In this document: piece after piece, positions 33,225 to 41,517 of the stretch
How positions within the stretch are numbered: the first letter of the stretch is position 1
Layout of the letters: every line of letters starts with the position of its first letter
Source: JBBSHS01 sp038232515
Lineage (GTDB): Bacteria > Actinomycetota > Acidimicrobiia > Acidimicrobiales > JAUJNH01
DNA length: 61,315 bases
Direction: 5' to 3'
Assembly (NCBI GenBank): GCA_038232515.1
Contig: JBBSHS010000002.1
Coordinates: forward strand, 1 to 61,315
The notes under the pieces: generated by a model
What the model was told of the DNA's origin: nothing
What the model saw: the letters and a program-made list of their open reading frames with translations, nothing else
Databases searched by the model: none
Translations under genes and position numbers: made by a program

Positions 33225-33278
33225 CGGGCCCGCCGGACCCCAGGCGTGTCGCCGGTACGCCGGTAATCTGCACCGTCC

Positions 33279-33854
33279 ATGGGTGCGCTGGCCGACCTTG
33301 TCCTGGAGGCGTCGACCTGCACCCGCTGTGGGCTGTCCGCCGGCCGCACCCAGGTGGTGTTCGGCGAGGGCCCCGTCGACGCCCGCCTGCTCATCGTGGG
33401 CGAGGCACCGGGCAGGGACGAGGACCTTCAGGGTCGCCCGTTCGTGGGCCGTTCGGGCCAGCTGCTCGAGCGGATTCTGCGCGAAGAGGGCGGCTTGTCC
33501 CGTGGCGACTGCTACATCACCAACGTCAACAAGTGCCGACCGCCGGGCAACAGAGACCCCCACCCGCCCGAGGTGGCGGCATGTCGACCATGGCTGGACC
33601 GCCAGCTCGAGGTTTTCAAGCCGGTGGTGGTGCTGACGCTCGGTAACTTCGCCACGCGGGCTCTGCTCGGCACTACCGACGGCATTACCAAGCTGCGGGG
33701 CCGGGTCTACTCCTGGCAGGGCGGCGCCGTACTCGTGCCCACGTTCCATCCGTCCGCCGCCCTGCGCGGCAATGCCGCCGCCCTGGCCGGTATGCGGGCC
33801 GATATGGTGCGGGTGAGAGAATCCCTCGACCGCACCGGTCCGGTGCTGTCGTGA
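33279..33854 (+). CDS. uracil-DNA glycosylase, family 4 (iron-sulfur type)
   Basis: 191 residues. Removes uracil from DNA. Four Cys ligands for a 4Fe-4S cluster: Cys14 and Cys17 (STCTRCGLS), one in NVNKCRPPGNRDP and one in EVAACRPWL. Catalytic motif 1 GEAPGRDEDLQGRPFVG and motif 2 PTFHPSAALR are those of family 4 (UDGa). Stop overlaps the tsaE start by four bases, tying DNA repair to the t6A operon. Confidence 0.94.
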   Translation: MGALADLVLEASTCTRCGLSAGRTQVVFGEGPVDARLLIVGEAPGRDEDLQGRPFVGRSGQLLERILREEGGLSRGDCYITNVNKCRPPGNRDPHPPEVAACRPWLDRQLEVFKPVVVLTLGNFATRALLGTTDGITKLRGRVYSWQGGAVLVPTFHPSAALRGNAAALAGMRADMVRVRESLDRTGPVLS

Positions 33855-34405
33855 GCGCCACGCCGAGCCCATGGGCCGGTTCGTCGCTCCAGGCCTGCAC
33901 CACGTCGACCGCGTCGGTCGAGGCGACCCGGGCGCTGGCCGCGGCCGTGGCCGAGGTGGTGCAGGCGGGCGACGTGGTGCTGCTGAGGGGTGAGCTGGGC
34001 GCGGGCAAGACCGCCTTCGTCCAGGGTTTCGCCGTCGGGCTGGGGATCACCGACGTGGTCACCAGCCCGACGTTCACCCTGGTGGCCGAGCACACCGGCC
34101 CAGAGCTCACCCTGCTGCACGCCGACGTGTACCGGCTCGACTCCGTGGCCGAGGTACTCGATCTCGGGCTCGGCCAGATGGTTGACGACCGCCTTTGCGT
34201 GCTCGTGGTCGAATGGGGCGAGCGGGCCACGGTCGCCCTGCCCGGCGACCGACTGGAGGTGACCATCGATCTCGGAGGCGATGATGACGAGCGCAGGATC
34301 CGGGTCACGCCGGTCGGTCGCTCGTGGGCCGACCGGCGTGGCGCACTGGCCGCCGCCGTGGTCGGCGCCAGGGACGCCGTCGGGGACATGGGCCACCAGC
34401 CATGA
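33851..34405 (+). CDS. tsaE: tRNA t6A synthesis ATPase TsaE
   Basis: 184 residues. ATPase subunit that, with TsaB and TsaD, makes N6-threonylcarbamoyladenosine at A37 of ANN-decoding tRNAs. P-loop GELGAGKT at 47-54, then FVQGFAVGLGI, SPTFTLVAEH, LLHADVYRLDS and VLVVEWGERA, all family motifs. GTG start overlaps the udg stop; the stop overlaps tsaB (ATGA). Confidence 0.95.
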   Translation: MSATPSPWAGSSLQACTTSTASVEATRALAAAVAEVVQAGDVVLLRGELGAGKTAFVQGFAVGLGITDVVTSPTFTLVAEHTGPELTLLHADVYRLDSVAEVLDLGLGQMVDDRLCVLVVEWGERATVALPGDRLEVTIDLGGDDDERRIRVTPVGRSWADRRGALAAAVVGARDAVGDMGHQP

Positions 34406-35103
34406 TCATCCTCGGCATCGAGACGGCCACCGACCGGGCCGGTGTGGCGCTGGGAGGCGACCAGGGCGTGGTGGCCTCGTTCTCGGTCAACCGCGGGCGA
34501 CGGCACGTCGAGTCACTGGTGCCGGCCGTCGCCACCTGCTGCCAGCATGCCGGCGTCCAGCTGAGCGAAGTGACCTGTGTGGCCGTCGACGTCGGCCCCG
34601 GGCTCTTCACCGGACTGCGGGTGGGTGTCACCACGGCCAAGGCGTTGGCCTCGGCGCTGGGCGCGCCCATGATCGGCATGTGCAGCCTCGACGTGCTGGC
34701 CTTCCCGCTACGGCACACGCCCACTTTGGTGGCCGCCGTGGTGGATGCCAAACGGGGCGAGGTGTTCTCGGGGCTGTACCGTCACGTGCCCGCCGGTACC
34801 GTGTCGGTGAGAGGGCCCATGGTCGGCCTCCCCGAGGAGCTGGCCGCCGAGCTGGTGAGGCGGCACGAACCCGTGCTGGCCGTCGGCGACGGCGCCCGCC
34901 GCCACGCCCTCGTGCTGTCACAGGTCCACCTCCTCGAGCTCGACCCGGTCGGCTTCACCCATCCGACGGCTGAGTCGTTGGTGGAGCTGGCCCATCCCCT
35001 GGCGGTGGCGGAGCAGTTCGTGGCCCCATGTGATGTCCTGCCGCTCTACCTAAGGGCGGCCGACGCCACGGCCAACTTCCAGACGCTCCGCCGGGGCGCA
35101 TAG
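34402..35103 (+). CDS. tsaB: tRNA t6A synthesis protein TsaB
   Basis: 233 residues from ATG 34402, chosen because it overlaps the tsaE stop and gives the standard start MIILGIETATDRAGVAL. ASKHA-fold partner of TsaD; VDVGPGLFTGLRVGVTTAKALA is the conserved dimer-interface segment. The C-terminal half (VVDAKRGEVFSGLY, then VGDGARRH) is typical. It lacks the metal-binding His pair of TsaD, as expected. Confidence 0.94.
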   Translation: MIILGIETATDRAGVALGGDQGVVASFSVNRGRRHVESLVPAVATCCQHAGVQLSEVTCVAVDVGPGLFTGLRVGVTTAKALASALGAPMIGMCSLDVLAFPLRHTPTLVAAVVDAKRGEVFSGLYRHVPAGTVSVRGPMVGLPEELAAELVRRHEPVLAVGDGARRHALVLSQVHLLELDPVGFTHPTAESLVELAHPLAVAEQFVAPCDVLPLYLRAADATANFQTLRRGA

Positions 35104-35105
35104 CG

Positions 35106-35678
35106 GTGGCCGCCCGCCAACCCGACGCCTCCGCCCATCCAGGCGCCGACCTCGAGGTGCAACTCGTGCCCATGCGGCGGCGGCACCTGCGCCACGTCCT
35201 GCAGATCGAACGCCAGGTGTACCCCCGGCCGTGGACCTATGTTCTGTTCTCCCAGGAGCTGAGCCTGGTCACCAGCCGGGCCTATTACGTCGCCCGGGTC
35301 GACGGACAGGTGGTGGGGTACTCCGGGGTGATGCTCAGCCTGGAGGACGCCCACGTGACGAACATCGCCGTCGAGCCCGAGTGGCACCGTCACGGCATCG
35401 CCCAGCGGCTGCTGGCCAACGACGCCCGTGAGGCGATGCGCCGCGGCGCCCGGCACCTGACCCTGGAGGTGCGGGTGTCGAACATCGCCGCCCAGGCTCT
35501 GTACCGCAAGTTCGGCTTCGCCCCGGCCGGGGTGCGCCGCAACTACTACGTCGAGACCAACGAGGACGCCCTCATCATGTGGGCCGACGACATCTGCTCG
35601 CCCGGGTACCGGCGCCGGCTCGCCACCCTGGAAGCCCAGGTGCCGGGCACGACCGTCATCGAGTGCATCGCTCCATGA
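35106..35678 (+). CDS. rimI: ribosomal-protein-alanine N-acetyltransferase (RimI-like)
   Basis: 190 residues from GTG 35106. GNAT acetyltransferase: TNIAVEPEWHRHGIAQRLL is the acetyl-CoA pyrophosphate-binding segment, and LEVRVSNIAAQALYRKFGF plus VRRNYYVETNEDALIMW are RimI signatures. RimI acetylates the N terminus of ribosomal protein S18. The tsaB-rimI-tsaD order is widespread. About 20 N-terminal and 30 C-terminal residues exceed the minimal fold. Confidence 0.92.
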   Translation: MAARQPDASAHPGADLEVQLVPMRRRHLRHVLQIERQVYPRPWTYVLFSQELSLVTSRAYYVARVDGQVVGYSGVMLSLEDAHVTNIAVEPEWHRHGIAQRLLANDAREAMRRGARHLTLEVRVSNIAAQALYRKFGFAPAGVRRNYYVETNEDALIMWADDICSPGYRRRLATLEAQVPGTTVIECIAP

Positions 35679-35761
35679 GAGAGCTGAGCGACCCTTCGAG
35701 TCGACAGCAGGAGCGACCGGGGCCCGACCGCCCCTTCGAGCGGGAGTCCAGGAGCGACCTC

Positions 35762-36757
35762 GTGCTCGGCATCGAGACGTCGTGCGACGAGACCGCCGCC
35801 GCGGTGGTGGCCGGCGGGCTCGACATCCGCTCGTCGGTGGTCTCGTCCCAGATCGACCTGCACGCCGGCCTGGGCGGCGTGGTGCCCGAGATAGCCAGCC
35901 GGGCCCACGTCGAGCTGCTCGCCCCCGTGGTGGAGCAGGCCCTGACGGAGGCGGGCGGCCTCGGCGGCCGTGACATCGGCGCGGTGGCCGCCACCGTCGG
36001 ACCGGGTCTCATCGGCGCCCTGCTGGTGGGCGTGGCCCATGCCAAGGCCACCGCACTGGTGTGGGGCGTGCCCTTCGTCGGGGTCAACCACCTCGAGGGT
36101 CACATCTACGCGTTGTTGCTCGACGACCCGGATCTTACGCCACCGGTGGTGGTGCTGCTCGTCTCGGGTGGCCACACCATGCTCGTCCTGGTCGAGGGCC
36201 ACGGGCGCTACCGGCTGCTGGGCCAGACGATCGACGACGCCGCCGGCGAGGCGTTCGACAAGGTGGCGCGGTTCCTGGGGCTCGGCTACCCCGGCGGCCC
36301 GGCCATCGACCGGCTGGCCGGCCAGGGCGACCCCACCGCCGTCGCCTTTCCCAGAGGCCTGCCCGGCGACTCGCTGGACTTCTCGTTCTCGGGCCTCAAG
36401 ACCTCGGTCACCCGGTGGGCCCGGGCCCATCCCGAGGCCCGGGTGGCCGACATCTGCGCCTCCTTCCAGGAGGCGGTGGTCGACGTGCTGGTGACCAAGG
36501 CCCGCCGGGCCGCCGATCAGGTCGGTGCCGTGGGCCTGTGCCTGGCTGGCGGCGTGGCCGCCAACACGTCGCTGCGGCGGCGGGTCGTCGACGCCTGCCT
36601 CCAGGACGGCCGTCGGGCCCATCTGCCCAGCCCGGCCATGTGTACCGACAATGCCGCCATGGTGGCCGCCACCGGCTGGTGGCAGCTCCAGCGGGTCGGG
36701 CCCACCCCCCTTGACGCCGGCGCTGACCCGCAGATGCGGCTGCGCCTGTCGTCCTGA
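35762..36757 (+). CDS. tsaD: tRNA N6-threonylcarbamoyltransferase TsaD
   Basis: 331 residues from GTG 35762. An ATG at 35675 overlapping the rimI stop would add 29 residues, but those codons include AGA, CGA, AGT and AGG, rare here, and AGGAG sits seven bases before 35762, where family homology begins (VLGIETSCDETAAA). Metal ligands are His110 and His114 (NHLEGHIYA; 139 and 143 from the longer start); LVSGGHTMLV, DDAAGEAFDKVAR, GGVAANTSLRR and CTDNAAMVA are further hallmarks. Transfers the threonylcarbamoyl group to tRNA A37. Confidence 0.95.
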   Translation: MLGIETSCDETAAAVVAGGLDIRSSVVSSQIDLHAGLGGVVPEIASRAHVELLAPVVEQALTEAGGLGGRDIGAVAATVGPGLIGALLVGVAHAKATALVWGVPFVGVNHLEGHIYALLLDDPDLTPPVVVLLVSGGHTMLVLVEGHGRYRLLGQTIDDAAGEAFDKVARFLGLGYPGGPAIDRLAGQGDPTAVAFPRGLPGDSLDFSFSGLKTSVTRWARAHPEARVADICASFQEAVVDVLVTKARRAADQVGAVGLCLAGGVAANTSLRRRVVDACLQDGRRAHLPSPAMCTDNAAMVAATGWWQLQRVGPTPLDAGADPQMRLRLSS

Positions 36758-36828
36758 CGGCTCCCGGGCCCGGTCGCGGGCACAGCGACGGCTGGGCGCG
36801 TCTGTGAGGATGAGGCAGTGTTAACCCT

Positions 36829-37020
36829 ATGGCCACTTTTGCGATCCGGGCGATGACCGTGCTCGGCGTCGTCGTGATGGCCCTCCTGGTACCTGTGGCC
36901 GTGGGCCTCATCGCCACCCTCGGCAAAGGTGTCGGGGCCTTGGCCGGCGTGGGGTTGGTGGCCTGGCTCACGGTGGCCGTGGCCACGGCGCGGGTGCTGT
37001 GGCTCGTCGCGACGGCCTGA
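36829..37020 (+). CDS. small two-helix membrane protein
   Basis: 63 residues, not recognised. Two hydrophobic helices (about residues 8-30 and 36-60) joined by GKGVGALAG; almost no charged residues. No clear Shine-Dalgarno; GAGG lies 15 or more bases upstream. It ends 40 bases before the groES operator. Codon third positions are GC-rich, consistent with a real gene, but it could be spurious. Confidence 0.5.
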   Translation: MATFAIRAMTVLGVVVMALLVPVAVGLIATLGKGVGALAGVGLVAWLTVAVATARVLWLVATA

Positions 37021-37060
37021 GCGGCCGACCGCTTGCACGGGGCGCCAGACGCGCCTAGCG

Positions 37061-37087
37061 TTAGCACTCGCAAGGTCTGAGTGCTAG
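37061..37087. promoter_or_regulatory. CIRCE operator of groES-groEL
   Basis: TTAGCACTC, nine spacer bases (GCAAGGTCT), GAGTGCTAG: the classical HrcA operator with one mismatch in the outer pair. It is 38 bases before the groES ATG. A further lone half-site GAGTGCCAA at 37102-37110 abuts the ribosome-binding site CGGAGG. Repression by HrcA at normal temperature is expected; hrcA itself is not in the window. Confidence 0.92.
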
Positions 37088-37124
37088 CAACCAGCACGCA
37101 CGAGTGCCAACGGAGGCAAACCTG

Positions 37125-37418
37125 ATGAATCTGAAGCCCCTGGATGACCGCATCGTCGTCCGGCCCAGCGAAGCCGAGGAAAAGACGGCCTCCGGGCTGG
37201 TCATTCCCGATACCGCCAAGGAGAAGCCCCAACAGGGCGAGGTCCTCGCCGTGGGCCCTGGTCGGCGCGCCGAGAACAGCGGCGAGCTCATCCCGCTCGA
37301 CGTGACCGTGGGCGACACCGTCGTCTACTCCAAGTACGGCGGCACCGAGATCGCCGTGGACGGCGAAGACCTGCTCATCCTGACCAGCCGTGACGTGCTG
37401 GCCAAGGTCGACAAGTAG
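37125..37418 (+). CDS. groES: co-chaperonin GroES
   Basis: 97 residues from ATG 37125, preceded by CGGAGG at nine-base spacing. LKPLDDRIVVRPSEAEEKTA, the mobile loop SGLVIPDTAKEKPQQGEVLA (adjoining) and VVYSKYGGTEI are the standard elements. Caps GroEL during folding. Nine bases separate it from groEL. Confidence 0.98.
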   Translation: MNLKPLDDRIVVRPSEAEEKTASGLVIPDTAKEKPQQGEVLAVGPGRRAENSGELIPLDVTVGDTVVYSKYGGTEIAVDGEDLLILTSRDVLAKVDK

Positions 37419-37427
37419 GTCTGGCCC

Positions 37428-39095
37428 ATGTCCAAGCAACTCAAGTTCGACGAGACAGCCAGGCGCGGCCTCGAGGTCGGGGTCAACAAGCTGGCTGACG
37501 CAGTCAAGGTGACCCTCGGCCCCAAAGGCCGCAACGTGGTCATCGCCAAGTCCTTCGGGGCCCCGACCATCACCAACGACGGTGTCACCATCGCCAAGGA
37601 GGTGGAGCTGGAGGACGCCTTCGAGAACATGGGGGCCCAGCTGGTCAAGGAGGTCGCCACCAAGACCAACGACGTGGCCGGTGACGGCACCACCACCGCA
37701 ACCGTCCTGGCCCAGGCACTGGTGCACGAAGGACTTCGCAACGTGGCCGCCGGCGCCAACCCGATGACGCTCAAGCGTGGCATCGAGAAGGCCGTCGCCG
37801 CCGCCGTCGAGGCCATCAAGTCCCTGTCCGTCGAGATCGGCGACAAGAGCGAGATCGCCCAGGTGGCCACCATCTCGGCCGCCGACACGTCGATCGGCGA
37901 TGTCATCGCCGACGCCATCGACCGGGTGGGCAAGGACGGCGTCGTCACCGTCGAGGAGTCGAACACGTTCGGCCTCGAGCTCGAGTTCACCGAAGGCATG
38001 CAGTTCGAGAAGGGCTACCTGTCGCCGTACTTCGTGAGCGACCCGGAGCGTCAGGAAGTTGTTCTCGACGATCCGTACGTCCTCATCGTCAACTCGAAGA
38101 TCTCGGCTGTCCACGACCTCCTGCCCGTGCTCGAGAAGGTCATGCAGAACGCCCGGCCCCTTCTCATCATCGCCGAGGACGTCGAGGGTGAGGCCCTCGC
38201 CGTGCTCGTCGTCAACAAGATCCGCGGCACGTTCAATTCGGCGGCCGTCAAGGCCCCCGGGTTCGGCGAACGCCGCAAGGCGACGCTGGAGGACATGGCC
38301 ACCCTCACCGGGGCCACGGTCATCTCCGAGGACGTCGGCCTCAAGCTCGAGAACACCACGCTCGACCTGTTGGGCCGGGCCCGCAAGGTCGTGATCACCA
38401 AGGACGACACCACGGTCATCGAGGGAGGCGGCAGCGACGAGGACGTCAAGGCCCGCGTCACCCGCCTCAAGCGGGAGATCGAGGACTCCGACTCGGACTG
38501 GGACCGCGAGAAGCTGCAGGAGCGTCTGGCCAAGCTGGCCGGCGGTGTGGCTGTGGTCAAGGTCGGCGCGGCCACCGAGGTGGAGCTGAAGGAGAAGAAG
38601 CACCGCATCGAGGACGCGCTGTCGGCCACCCGGGCCGCCATCGAGGAGGGTGTGGTCGCCGGTGGCGGCACCGCTCTCATCCGGGCCAAGGCGGCGGTCG
38701 AGGCCGCGGCCTCCAAGCTCGACGGTGACGAGGCCACCGGGGCCCGGCTGGTGGCCCACGCCCTGCCCGCCCCCGCGTTCTGGATCGCCGAGAACGCCGG
38801 TCTGTCCGGCGCGGTACAGGTCCAGCAGATCGAGCGGGAGACCGGCTCGATCGGTCTCAACGCCGCTACCGGGCAGTTCGAGGACCTGTTCAAGGCTGGG
38901 GTCATCGACCCGGCCAAGGTCACCCGCTCGGCCCTGCAGAACGCGGCCTCCATCGCCGCACTGCTGCTCACCACCGAGGCGCTGGTCGCCGACAAGCCGG
39001 AGAAGAAGCCGGCTGGCGGCGGCGGCATGCCTCCCGGCATGGGAGACATGGGTGGCATGGGTGGCATGGGTGGCATGGGTGGCATGGGGATGTAG
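37428..39095 (+). CDS. groEL: chaperonin GroEL
   Basis: 555 residues. LGPKGRNVVIAKSFGAPTIT, nucleotide-binding NDVAGDGTTTATVLAQAL, KAPGFGERRKATLEDMA and EEGVVAGGGTALIRA are all present. The tail is a GGM repeat ending GGMGM, as in chamber-lining GroEL copies; actinobacterial GroEL1 copies usually have His-rich tails instead, so this is the housekeeping type. Regulated with groES from the CIRCE operator. A strong terminator follows 29 bases after the stop. Confidence 0.98.
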   Translation: MSKQLKFDETARRGLEVGVNKLADAVKVTLGPKGRNVVIAKSFGAPTITNDGVTIAKEVELEDAFENMGAQLVKEVATKTNDVAGDGTTTATVLAQALVHEGLRNVAAGANPMTLKRGIEKAVAAAVEAIKSLSVEIGDKSEIAQVATISAADTSIGDVIADAIDRVGKDGVVTVEESNTFGLELEFTEGMQFEKGYLSPYFVSDPERQEVVLDDPYVLIVNSKISAVHDLLPVLEKVMQNARPLLIIAEDVEGEALAVLVVNKIRGTFNSAAVKAPGFGERRKATLEDMATLTGATVISEDVGLKLENTTLDLLGRARKVVITKDDTTVIEGGGSDEDVKARVTRLKREIEDSDSDWDREKLQERLAKLAGGVAVVKVGAATEVELKEKKHRIEDALSATRAAIEEGVVAGGGTALIRAKAAVEAAASKLDGDEATGARLVAHALPAPAFWIAENAGLSGAVQVQQIERETGSIGLNAATGQFEDLFKAGVIDPAKVTRSALQNAASIAALLLTTEALVADKPEKKPAGGGGMPPGMGDMGGMGGMGGMGGMGM

Positions 39096-39124
39096 CAGCC
39101 GTCCCCTCGGGGATTGGTCGAACT

Positions 39125-39156
39125 GGAACGGCCGGGCCGAGAGGCCCGGCCGTTCC
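39125..39156 (+). terminator. groESL terminator hairpin
   Basis: GGAACGGCCGGGCC pairs perfectly with GGCCCGGCCGTTCC around a GAGA tetraloop: a 14 bp stem 29 bases after the groEL stop. No T-run follows. This is the strongest simple hairpin in the window. Confidence 0.88.
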
Positions 39157-39184
39157 GCGTGCCCCTTCGCTAGCGTGTGCCGAC

Positions 39185-39457
39185 ATGGATGAGCGCCCGC
39201 CCCCCCAACCGGCCAAGCTGCTCAACATCTGGGAGGCGTGGCGGAGGGGCGAATCGCTTCCCGGCCGGACCATGGCCGACCTCAAGTTGGGCGGGCTGCG
39301 GGAGCTGCTCGAAGCCGATCCTGACGAGTCCACCAGCCAGGTCCTGCTGGCGTCGTGGATGAAGTGGGAGAAGGCGCAGGTCGGGCCGGGCGAGGTGCTG
39401 GCCGAGATGGAGGCGGCGGGCGTCGACCAGGCGCTGACCCGGTTGGCCACCGCCTGA
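39185..39457 (+). CDS. hypothetical protein
   Basis: 90 residues from ATG 39185; not recognised. Soluble and helical: AKLLNIWEAWRRGESLPGRT, LKLGGLRELLEADPDES, VLLASWMKWEKAQVGPGEVL and MEAAGVDQALTRLA. No signal peptide, membrane helix or Cys. Codon use resembles the neighbours, so it is probably real. It follows the groEL terminator and so has its own promoter. Confidence 0.65.
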   Translation: MDERPPPQPAKLLNIWEAWRRGESLPGRTMADLKLGGLRELLEADPDESTSQVLLASWMKWEKAQVGPGEVLAEMEAAGVDQALTRLATA

Positions 39458-39622
39458 GAGACGCTGGGCAGCGGGCGCAGATGGCGGACCGCCAGGTGGT
39501 CTCGCGGCCGCCTGCTGACCCTGGTGATCGACCATCCATAGGACAACCTTGGTCGGCGGCGCGCCCGACGCCGATGACAGCTCCACCGCTACCATCCCCC
39601 TATCGGCACTCCGACGTTCTCC

Positions 39623-40042
39623 GTGGCGCCGGCCCGACCCGCCACTCGGGTGACGGCGATGGCCAGCGGAGCCGCTCTGTCCGGCCTGTCTCTGCTCGTC
39701 GGCCTGGTCGACCCCAACCGGCACCACTACTTCGGCGAGTGTCCGTTGCGGGCCCTGACCGGGCTGTGGTGCCCGGCGTGCGGGGCCACCCGGGCCTCTT
39801 ACGCCATGTTCCACGGACACGTGGTCACGGCCTTCCACGACAACGTCCTGTGGTTGGTGCTGGGACCGATCGCCGCCTATGCCTGGTTGGCCTGGGCGCT
39901 GGAGGCATTCGGCCGTCCCGTGCTGCCCCGGGTGCGGGTCGGTCCCCGCTCGGCTTTCGCCTTTCTGGTTGTCCTGGCCGCTTTCTTCGCCTTGAGGAAC
40001 GTGCCGGTGGCGCCGTTCACAGCCCTGCGCCTGCCCATCTGA
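39623..40042 (+). CDS. DUF2752 membrane protein
   Basis: 139 residues from GTG 39623 (an in-frame ATG at 39659 is possible). The DUF2752 core is clear: CPLRALTGLWCPACGATRA followed by FHGHVVTAFHDNVLW. The CxxCGxxRA segment and following HG-DN are invariant in the family. Three hydrophobic helices. Function unknown in all members. No Shine-Dalgarno is seen before the GTG. Confidence 0.88.
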   Translation: MAPARPATRVTAMASGAALSGLSLLVGLVDPNRHHYFGECPLRALTGLWCPACGATRASYAMFHGHVVTAFHDNVLWLVLGPIAAYAWLAWALEAFGRPVLPRVRVGPRSAFAFLVVLAAFFALRNVPVAPFTALRLPI

Positions 40043-40116
40043 GCCGACCCGACCCTTCCGCCAGGCAGGACCGGTCCGGCGGTACGCTGGCTCCTTCAGG
40101 GACCTCAGGAGGCAGG

Positions 40117-41280
40117 GTGGCCGAGATCGAGATCGGGCTGGGGAAGTCGGGGCGCCGGGCCTACGGGTTCGACGAGGTCGCCATCGTGCCCAGCCGGCGT
40201 ACCCGCGACCCGGAGGACGTCGACATCTCATGGGAGATCGACGCCTACCGATTCGAGTTGCCCCTCATGGCGTCGGCCATGGACGGCGTCGTCTCGCCGG
40301 CCACGGCCATCGAGATCGGCAGGCTGGGTGGCGTCGGCGTGCTCAACCTCGAGGGCCTGTGGACCCGCTACGACGACCCCGAGCCGCTGTTCGAGGAGAT
40401 CTCCCAGCTCGACACCGACAAGGCCACGGCTCGAATGCAGCAGATCTACATGGAGCCGATCAAGCCGGAACTGGTGACGCAGCGCATCCGGGAGATCAAG
40501 GAGGCGGGCGTGGTCTGCTGCGCCTCGCTCACCCCCCAGCGCACGACCCAGTTGGCTCCCGCTCTTCTCGAAGCCGAGCTCGACCTGTTCGTCATCCAGG
40601 GCACGGTCGTGTCCGCCGAGCACCTCTCCCAGACCGTCGAGCCGCTCAACCTCAAGCGCTTCGTGCGCGAGCTCGAGATCCCCGTCATCGTCGGCGGTTG
40701 CGCCAGCTACCAGGCCGCGCTCCACCTGATGCGTACGGGGGCGGCCGGGGTGCTCGTCGGCGTCGGGCCGGGCCAGGCCTGCACCACCCGGGGCGTGCTC
40801 GGCATCGGGGTGCCCCAGGCCACCGCCATCGCCGACGCCCGCGCCGCCCGCATGCGTCATCTGGACGAGACCGGCGTGTACATCCACATCATCGCCGACG
40901 GGGGGATGGCCAGCGGTGGCGACGTGGCCAAGGCCATCGTCTGCGGCGCCGACGCGGTGATGATCGGCTCGCCGCTGGCCGCCGCCTTCGAGGCCCCGGG
41001 GCGGGGCTACCACTGGGGCATGGCCACGTTCCACCCGACCCTGCCCCGCGGTGCCCGGGTGCGCACCCCGCCGCGTGGGTCGCTGCGGGAGATCCTCGTG
41101 GGGCCGGCCCACGAGAACGACGGGCGTATGAACCGGTTTGGTGCCCTTCGCACCTCGATGGCCACCTGCGGCTACGAGACGGTCAAGGACTTCCAGAAGG
41201 CCGAGGTCATGGTGGCCCCGGCTCTGCAGACCGAGGGCAAGAGCCTCCAGAAAGCCCAGCACGTGGGCATGGGCCACTGA
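40117..41280 (+). CDS. guaB3: GuaB3-type IMP dehydrogenase-related protein
   Basis: 387 residues from GTG 40117, preceded by AGGAGG. TIM-barrel IMPDH/GMP-reductase fold: ELPLMASAMDGVVSPATAIE, GGCASYQAA, and catalytic Cys222 in GPGQACTTRGVLGIGVPQ; the flap region RGYHWGMATFHPTLPRG differs from classical GuaB, and the two CBS domains are absent. This is the actinobacterial GuaB3 class that normally follows guaB2 and precedes guaA. No classical guaB is in the window. IMP dehydrogenase activity of GuaB3 has been shown in cyanobacteria; here it is inference. Confidence 0.92.
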   Translation: MAEIEIGLGKSGRRAYGFDEVAIVPSRRTRDPEDVDISWEIDAYRFELPLMASAMDGVVSPATAIEIGRLGGVGVLNLEGLWTRYDDPEPLFEEISQLDTDKATARMQQIYMEPIKPELVTQRIREIKEAGVVCCASLTPQRTTQLAPALLEAELDLFVIQGTVVSAEHLSQTVEPLNLKRFVRELEIPVIVGGCASYQAALHLMRTGAAGVLVGVGPGQACTTRGVLGIGVPQATAIADARAARMRHLDETGVYIHIIADGGMASGGDVAKAIVCGADAVMIGSPLAAAFEAPGRGYHWGMATFHPTLPRGARVRTPPRGSLREILVGPAHENDGRMNRFGALRTSMATCGYETVKDFQKAEVMVAPALQTEGKSLQKAQHVGMGH

Positions 41281-41282
41281 AC

Positions 41283-41311
41283 GGGGGGAGGGGCCAAAGC
41301 CCCGTCCCCCC
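41283..41311 (+). terminator. hairpin downstream of guaB3
   Basis: GGGGGGAGGGGC and GCCCCGTCCCCCC pair over about eleven bases around a CAAA loop, two bases after the guaB3 stop. It directly precedes the second copy of the multi-hairpin repeat, so the whole 41283-41435 stretch is a chain of stems. Confidence 0.7.
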
Positions 41312-41328
41312 GGCCCCCTCCCGTTTAT

Positions 41329-41435
41329 GGAGCTCGCTTCGCTCGCCCTCATCTCTCCGGCGAGGACCGGCGGAGCCGGATCCTCGCCATGTGGGGGACA
41401 AGCCCCCCACGCCCCCCCGGCCGGCTTCGCCGGCA
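41329..41435. repeat. multi-hairpin dispersed repeat, copy 2
   Basis: GGAGCTCGCTTCGCTCGCCC with CTCATCTC matches the copy at 7891. The next stems have different bases but still pair: GGCGAGGA with TCCTCGCC, GTGGGGG with CCCCCAC around an ACAAGC loop, and CCGGC with GCCGG around TTC. Between guaB3 and guaA; no gene. Confidence 0.65.
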
Positions 41436-41517
41436 AACCCACGCCCCCAGCCCTCGCCGGTGAGCTGGCGAACCGGCGGCTTGTGGGTCGCGTATCCTTC
41501 GGCATGAGCCCGAAGCC

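Noticed and set aside
36408..38759. Long open frame antisense to tsaD/groES/groEL (783 codons)
   Set aside because: It is the mirror of strongly conserved coding sequence; composition is biased to Gly/His/Asp/Leu repeats typical of antisense of high-GC genes and no domain is seen.
38999..39090. Short tandem repeat GGTGGCATG at the groEL end
   Set aside because: This is the normal GGM tail of GroEL, not a separate element.
39604..39630. Possible decayed CIRCE before the DUF2752 gene (GGCACTCCGACGTT shared with the FmdB operator)
   Set aside because: The right arm is absent and the left arm is incomplete; 14 shared bases may be chance.
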